Below, piece by piece: positions 58,724 through 64,000 of a stretch of DNA of 64,000 nucleotides; within the stretch, counting starts at the first letter, position 1; every line of letters begins with the position of its first letter. The position numbers and the translations under genes are program-made. Source of the stretch: Sarcocystis neurona (Eukaryota > Apicomplexa > Conoidasida > Eucoccidiorida > Sarcocystidae); assembly GCA_000727475.1 (NCBI GenBank), contig KL647305.1, positions 1,868,594 to 1,932,593 on the forward strand. Reading direction: 5' to 3'. The notes beneath the pieces were generated by a model, which ran no database searches, was not told where the DNA came from, and was given only the letters and a program-made list of their open reading frames with translations.

Positions 58724-61346
58724 AAGAAAACGACACCATTAAGAAGCGGGGTTGGGACAAGGCCGCTCTTGCAATCTACCCGCTATTGTGCGGGTTGGTG
58801 GTGGTACAAGACGTCCTACTCCTGGAGAGTTGCTAACTATATCAGGCTTCCATTTGAATACGGTTGCTCCCAGGATTGTATTGCTTTGCATCAGAGCACA
58901 TTTACCCCCGCGATCTTAATTGCGATTCAAACGGAACTGCTTTATGAGAAAGATTGCAATTTGACTAAAACTGCTACTTGAGCGGGGGTGCTGCTTTCGT
59001 GAAGACCCACGTCTTTAATGTTGGTAGGCTGCCGTCATGCGTGGAAGTCTCCGCTTCAATAGTTCTGCTATTGTACTTGAGGGCCTGTGGTGCTGATGTA
59101 GTGAAACAGCTGTTCGTATAAAAGTTGTTCCAACATTCCTGCTGCTGACATTATGTCGGTGTTGTCCAACACTGTTTGTTACTGAAGCTTCACCGCGGGT
59201 GACGCCGCCCTTGAGTGGATTTTTGCTCCTCTAATCGGGCATCGTTTGGGAATTTCCTTTTGATTGAGTGACGCTGCTTCTCTAGAACTACGATGCAGAC
59301 ACTGTCGAAATATAAGCTATCTCGTGAGTGCCTGCCGTCTGCCTACAAGACACTGCCGTACTGAATTGATGATGTTTCAAAAAAGCTGCCACATTAGGAA
59401 TACACAAGCGAAATTTGGATTTCGCGTGAATGCGGTTGCTAGTCGCAACTGCAGTAGTTCTGTTTTTCCACCAGAACTACTGTTTCAACAACAGTGCTCT
59501 CTTGTTTGAATGGTGTTGCCTGTTTGCTGAAGAGGCGCTTTCTGGGAGGTTTCCGTTGAACGCGCTGTTTCGACGGAACCGCTCTTTGAAGATAGCCTGC
59601 TTCTCAAAGAGTGGTATCAGTGAAAAGACGGCAGTGCAGTGGGCGTTGAAAAGCTTCTGTTATTCCCTACAGAACCATATTTGAGAATAGATGTGTTTGT
59701 ACGTGTGTGTATGTATATATAAGGATGTAGTTATTAACTTACTAGGCTCAGACGTATGCGGGCAGGTGCCCGTGGTTGTGAGTTGTATGTGGACTGTATG
59801 CATGTGTGTGGTACGTATATTATTGAAAAGTAGTTCCGGACGTGCACGAATAGGTACGACCTGAATAAGTGCGGATCAAGATCCTTCCTGTATTAACTCA
59901 CCTACAAGCACATAGCCATCAAAACAGTGCGATACAAGAAAATACAAACCTGCGCGGACTAGAACCATAACACGTCCCATCTTCGCTTCGTCACTTGGTG
60001 CGGTACGCAACAGACTGGCTAAATTCAGCCAGCCCCGTGTTTCTTGGGCAGCACCAACAGAACAATTGACAGATAGCAAAGCCACCTACACTGGTGGCTT
60101 AGAGTAAAAAGTCGATGCCCCATTCCAGTACTACATATTACACCACAACCCGGTATTCAGCAGCAACGAAATGAAGCCTCCCTTTCCAAAATAAGCAGTA
60201 TGGTGTGTCAATATCGAGAGCCAGCAGCTCAAGTGCTGCTGTGAAACGTGTGAATAAGAGTATCCGCTCGACTACTTGCAAACGACGTAGGAGCAACAAG
60301 CTCCAGAACTGCTGTTGCCAGCAACAAGGAAACAGTGCCAGCAGACACGAGGAGCAATGTAAGGGCAGTTCTCTAGAAGAATGAAGATGTAACCGGAGAA
60401 ACCATGTCACCACGGGTGCACTCCATTGCGAAGGTCGTCAGGAGCGCATGTTTAACAGTTCCGTGTCGTGTACTCTGACTAGCACATCTGCGGACTCGTG
60501 TGAGCTTTGCAGGAACTGCAGATACCCAATTCCAACTGCCGGAGAAAGACAAGTGAACAGTACCTTCATGAGAAAGATAATATACGTATCTGTCAACGTG
60601 CTCGGCCGTAGTACGTCAGGTGGTGTTCAATAAGTGTTTAAGTAGAAAAATAAAGGCCGGAGTAGAGACAGTGACTCTCCATCACCTTCCTCGTGTAGTG
60701 GGCCGTGCTGACGCACAGTCATAGCAGGTTAGAGTATGGAATGCATCGATGTGTACAGCACAAGGAGGATAGAAAAAGCTGTAGGCGCCCTCTCAGCTGA
60801 GTTCTAGGTTTGTTGATATTCCAGTGTAACAGTGCCCAAGTCGCGTACTGGGGCATAGCATTGTGCAGTTACTGCTCCCAGCAAAAAGGACACACACATT
60901 AAAACTCGAATACTAATGAATCGACCACTGTAGATGGAAGTGTCTATCAAAAATAACGATGCATATGCTATTGACAGTGCCCGCCACGGTGAAGTCGTCA
61001 ATGTGACTACCGGCGCCAGCATCGGGGGAATTGTGTAAGTGCTCCTCGGTGGAATATACCACCGCGTGCACACGTAGAATGAGACCACGCTCGTAACCTA
61101 TGATCGTAACGTGCCGTTTAAACAGCAGTGTCTACCAAAGTCCAGCTGTCCAAAACTAGCGGTACCGCACTGATCCGTGTAAATTTCGGCGTTGGTGACG
61201 GTTCGGTGCGACCCACTCCTACGAAAGCCCACCTTACGAAGAGGACGTACATCTCTACTGCCCGGAGGAATTCACGAAATAATGTAGAAAGCTCATGGCT
61301 ACGAGGAGTGTTGTGGACCCTGTCACTCACTTGGTCCCTTAACGTC
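58724..61346. other. Region with several unlinked exon candidates
   Basis: Minus-strand frames at 59876-60085 (GWLNLASLLRTAPSDEAK), 60138-60413 (RRLQVVERILLFTRF) and 60804-61088 (PWRALSIAYASLFLIDTS) read as protein-like, non-repetitive segments, as does a plus frame at 59430-59684. Their splice sites could not be linked into one model. A minus segment ending with CGGGACCAA-type donor gtgagt near 61330 (YCYRNGWFLFETLRDQ) is also exon-like. CAG runs are absent from here on. Confidence 0.3.
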
Positions 61347-62841
61347 TCAAACAGAAACCAGCCGTTTCGGTAGCAATATTCGCGTATCACTTAGCTGTTT
61401 CTCTGAAACAACGTACCAGAAACAACGTGCCAGTACGACCCCGGTTTTTCTAAGCAGGCAGTTCCTTTTAAGCCGCAACTGTTTAATACGGCGGCCCCAC
61501 GTAAACAGCAAAAAGACACCAGATACCCATACGTTAACTTTATAGCGACAGTAATGGCATCGGCAATGCAGCAGCCTTCGCAAAGAACGGCCTCCCGCCA
61601 GCTTCGCTAGCTCCCCAGGCACGCAGGGCCACCAGAACAAAACTGCTACTCTTCTTCCTTCGACCAACCACGTATCGGAGGAATGCGCACCCAGAATCGG
61701 GCGTCGTTAATGGCATACACCGCCGCTTCCAACGAAAACAGTTTGGACGTAACATTCCGCGGTTTAAGGGACTGCATGGAAACACGCTAGTAGCGCTGAC
61801 ACCTGTCTACGGACAGAAGTCGTGTCCACCCCTGCAGTGTGGTACCACCTGAAGACACTCGCAGGCAGGAACTGTGTAGTGTTTTACGTGTATATAGCAT
61901 TTTCCCAGCTGTATAGTAGGCAGCGCAGAAAGCCGGCCTAGTGGACAGCATTCTGTACGTATTGCTGCCAATCAGCTTGAGGCGGAACGGAGGTTCAAGA
62001 CTAGTGAACCGGGCACTATCGAATGAACCGTTTATCAGCGGTGAAAGCACACCACTGCGGACGCACTGCTAGCATTCGTACACAAGAATGGCGAAGAACG
62101 ATGCGCCAGTGGAGCCGAAGACGTAGAAGCACACTCCGTTTTTTGACAGTGTAGCAGCACACGTGTGTATATAGGCGCGTATGTGTAGCGTGTGATGATG
62201 AATTCCTATTTCAACGGCAGTTACCATCATCGTAGAGCTGTCCACGACTGGCGGCCGTGTCGTAAACTCTGTATCAGCCGTGCTGATTGTGCAGTAGCAC
62301 GCCCTAATCTTGTATAAAGATGAGCAGTTGGACGTCCCGCACGTGGTTTCACCTGCTCGTCATCGTATAACCGATCCTCTTTGCGAGTGCTGCAAAATCT
62401 GTCGATCTGGCAGCTGCCCTCGCTAGAAGTGGGAATACAGCAACAACTACTTATGGTTGTGATCGACGACAGCGGCTGCGGATGCGCGCGAACACCCGTA
62501 GCGCCAGCAGCCTTCAAAGCAGTAGCAGAGTCCGCAGCGGGCCGTGGGATTATGGCGAGAACACAGAGAAGCGCCGACCCGTTAGAACGGCGGTGAGTGT
62601 AGCTGACGGGAATACCACAAGAATACTGCAGCTGAATCAGCCCCAGCGCGCCGAGATGCACGACCAACAGCGTAAGAAAAACCGTCTCACCTGAAGCATC
62701 GTACCACTTACCGTCGTGAGCAAGTATCACCAGAACTACGCAATTTTCATCACTTTGCTTGGCAGCTACCACGCAGCGCTTCGCTGCTGGAAATAGCTGT
62801 TCTGCGCGCGCCGCCGCTGGAGCAACAGGCTCGGTCGTCGG
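61347..62841 (-). CDS. Candidate membrane protein, three linked exons
   Basis: Minus-strand exons 62841-62353, 62065-61888 and 61642-61347 join with consistent phase (0 then 1) and stop at 61347. Donors are gtgaaa and gtaaaa; acceptors are gtgttgttag, tgctagcag and gagtagcag. The first exon encodes VVLVILAHDGKWYDAS and a probable membrane helix (VFLTLLVVHLGALGLIQL), then Cys-rich sequence; the second has FDSARFTSLEPPFRLKLIG; the third has VWVSGVFLLFTWG and a basic segment. An alternative reading uses a better acceptor (tttttaatttttcag at 62916) with a different frame, and another good-looking frame (NVTSKLFSLEAAVYAINDA) occupies 61660-61770. The ATG exon was not found. No family recognised. 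Confidence 0.33.
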
Positions 62842-63132
62842 CTAACAACACCACTAGGACCAACCCCCGGGTGTGCCACGTGTTCATCCTTCAAAGGAAC
62901 GTCGACCGCGGAATCCTGAAAAATTAAAAAGCAAGCGCTAGTACGGTGACACTTTGCTACTCCACTGCACACTCAAAAGTCGCAAATAACTAAGGCAACG
63001 TGTCAAATTTGTGTAGATGCGTGCTCGGGGTGACACCCTTCCGGCATCGGTACATCCGTTTTTCTGTTGCGGTTTGCTCCCTGCGGATGTTAGCGCCATC
63101 GGGCGTGCAGTTTTTCTTCGCGCTCTTCCGAA
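62842..63132. other. Likely divergent promoter region
   Basis: This stretch separates a minus-strand candidate gene from the plus-strand Apple-domain gene. An in-frame stop at 63091-63093 bounds the latter. No TATA-like or other defined element stands out. Confidence 0.35.
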
Positions 63133-64000
63133 ATGAGGAACAGAAGTCTTTTCTTAAGGTGCGTCATCACCTGCTCTGTGGCCGTCTGTTGGCGCAGGGT
63201 TGCACTGGGGGGAGTGAAAGCCGAGGGAGAAAATGAGGCCAACGAAGGGGCGTCGGCTGCTGGCCTGTCCCTTTCGCCACCACCACCTGCCCTCCTCCTG
63301 CCGACGCATCCCCTGCAGATAGGACAAGAGCGAAAACCCCCGCAACAAGCTGAGCAGCACCAGCATGAGCGAGCCGTGAAGTCAGCCTCCGTCACGGAGC
63401 AGTTCCACTCATCATGCGACGCTCCTGCAAGTTTGGCGCAACAGCGTGTCAATTATGAGGACGACGTCAGCTGCTTTTCGCATGACGACAACACACAGGG
63501 TACGGGACCAAATCTTAGGTGGGTTTACGCAGACACGGTGCAGTTGTGTATGAAAGAGTGTCGTAGGGAGCCGGCATGTACCCATTTCACGTACAATAAA
63601 GTTCATAAGAAGTGTCACCTGAAGTACGGCGTGCCTTCGTTCGCCAGGTATCCTGCAGATATGACGGGTCCCCGGACGTGCGATGCGAGCTGCCTTGTTG
63701 GCTGCGTGACTTACGATGTTGCTCCCATACAAACGATTCAGATTAGCGACAAAGCACCTATATTCTGCCAGGTTGCGTGTCGGGGGGTGCCCGAGTGTGT
63801 GGTGTTCGTGTATGAGCCCGGAAGGTGTCTCTTATTTGGATCCGGCTTCTCAGCACACCGTGTAGTAAGTAAGAAATACACTCTTGCTGGACCGAGGCAC
63901 TACTGCGAAGACCCAAGCGACCTCCGACTCGAGGAGCTCCGGGATGGCCACAGTATTGGCTCGTGCCTGAAAAGTGACAATTTTGGATCCAGAACGCAGG
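63133..64000 (+). CDS. PAN/Apple-domain secreted protein (microneme-type), 5' part
   Basis: The frame is open from an ATG at 63133, the first after an in-frame TAG at 63091, through the window edge (289 codons, no stop). Residues 1-30 look like a signal peptide (basic start, FLRCVITCSVAVC core). A Pro/Gln-rich linker follows. Two Apple/PAN modules are visible: Cys114, 139, 143, 149, 161, 183, and Cys187/191, 212, 216, 222, 232, 258. The spacing C-x3-C-x5-C is identical in both, with the family hallmark THFTYN or VVFVYEP just before the next Cys. A third module probably begins at Cys278. In coccidia, arrays of such domains occur in secreted microneme adhesins such as Eimeria MIC5 and Toxoplasma MIC4, which bind host-cell carbohydrate or protein; membership here is inferred from architecture. 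The number of modules and any membrane anchor lie beyond the edge. Confidence 0.88.
   Translation, partial: MRNRSLFLRCVITCSVAVCWRRVALGGVKAEGENEANEGASAAGLSLSPPPPALLLPTHPLQIGQERKPPQQAEQHQHERAVKSASVTEQFHSSCDAPASLAQQRVNYEDDVSCFSHDDNTQGTGPNLRWVYADTVQLCMKECRREPACTHFTYNKVHKKCHLKYGVPSFARYPADMTGPRTCDASCLVGCVTYDVAPIQTIQISDKAPIFCQVACRGVPECVVFVYEPGRCLLFGSGFSAHRVVSKKYTLAGPRHYCEDPSDLRLEELRDGHSIGSCLKSDNFGSRTQ

Overview
This window looks like nuclear DNA of a coccidian apicomplexan, most likely Eimeria or a close relative. Three things point there: very long open frames made of (CAG)n-type codons that give runs of Gln, Ala, Ser and Leu; genes split into short exons by kilobase introns packed with TA, TATG and TGTA microsatellites; and a PAN/Apple-domain protein of the microneme type at the right edge. 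Nothing looks bacterial, and I found no tRNA, rRNA or CRISPR array. Species assignment is inference.

Layout. 1-24 kb is repeat-poor in CAG but rich in TA/TATG microsatellites and minisatellites. It holds a candidate three-exon gene for a secreted protein (4698-6527, +), a confidently assembled five-exon KDEL-receptor (ERD2) family gene (18822-12468, -), and weak exon candidates near 21-22.6 kb. From 24.4 to about 58 kb the sequence is dominated by CAG/CTG repeats. Here lie a three-exon class-I release-factor (GGQ) gene with polyglutamine in its N-terminal extension (24452-28569, +), then mostly minus-strand genes with homopolymeric amino-acid repeats: 30659-32085, 33220-34560, 40345-46179, 47830-49761, 50650-52150 and 52669-57426. 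A short plus-strand exon candidate sits at 38.1-38.4 kb. From 58 to 64 kb the composition becomes ordinary again: a plus-strand membrane-protein candidate (57724-58723), a minus-strand multi-exon candidate (61347-62841), and the start of a secreted two-plus-Apple-domain protein (63133 to the edge, +).

The best calls (ERD2, GGQ release factor, Apple-domain protein) rest on family motifs plus, for the two spliced genes, intron phases that agree at every junction. The long repeat-rich frames are harder: CAG arrays lack stops in several frames, so I chose the frame in which the non-repeat stretches read like protein and say where 5' ends are unresolved. Several of these frames open with GTG and have no convincing ATG, so upstream exons are probably missing from my models.

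Functionally the recognisable genes are unrelated housekeeping or invasion functions: ER/Golgi retrieval (ERD2 family), organellar ribosome rescue or termination (GGQ protein) and microneme adhesion (Apple domains). No operon-like organisation exists; neighbouring genes are on either strand.
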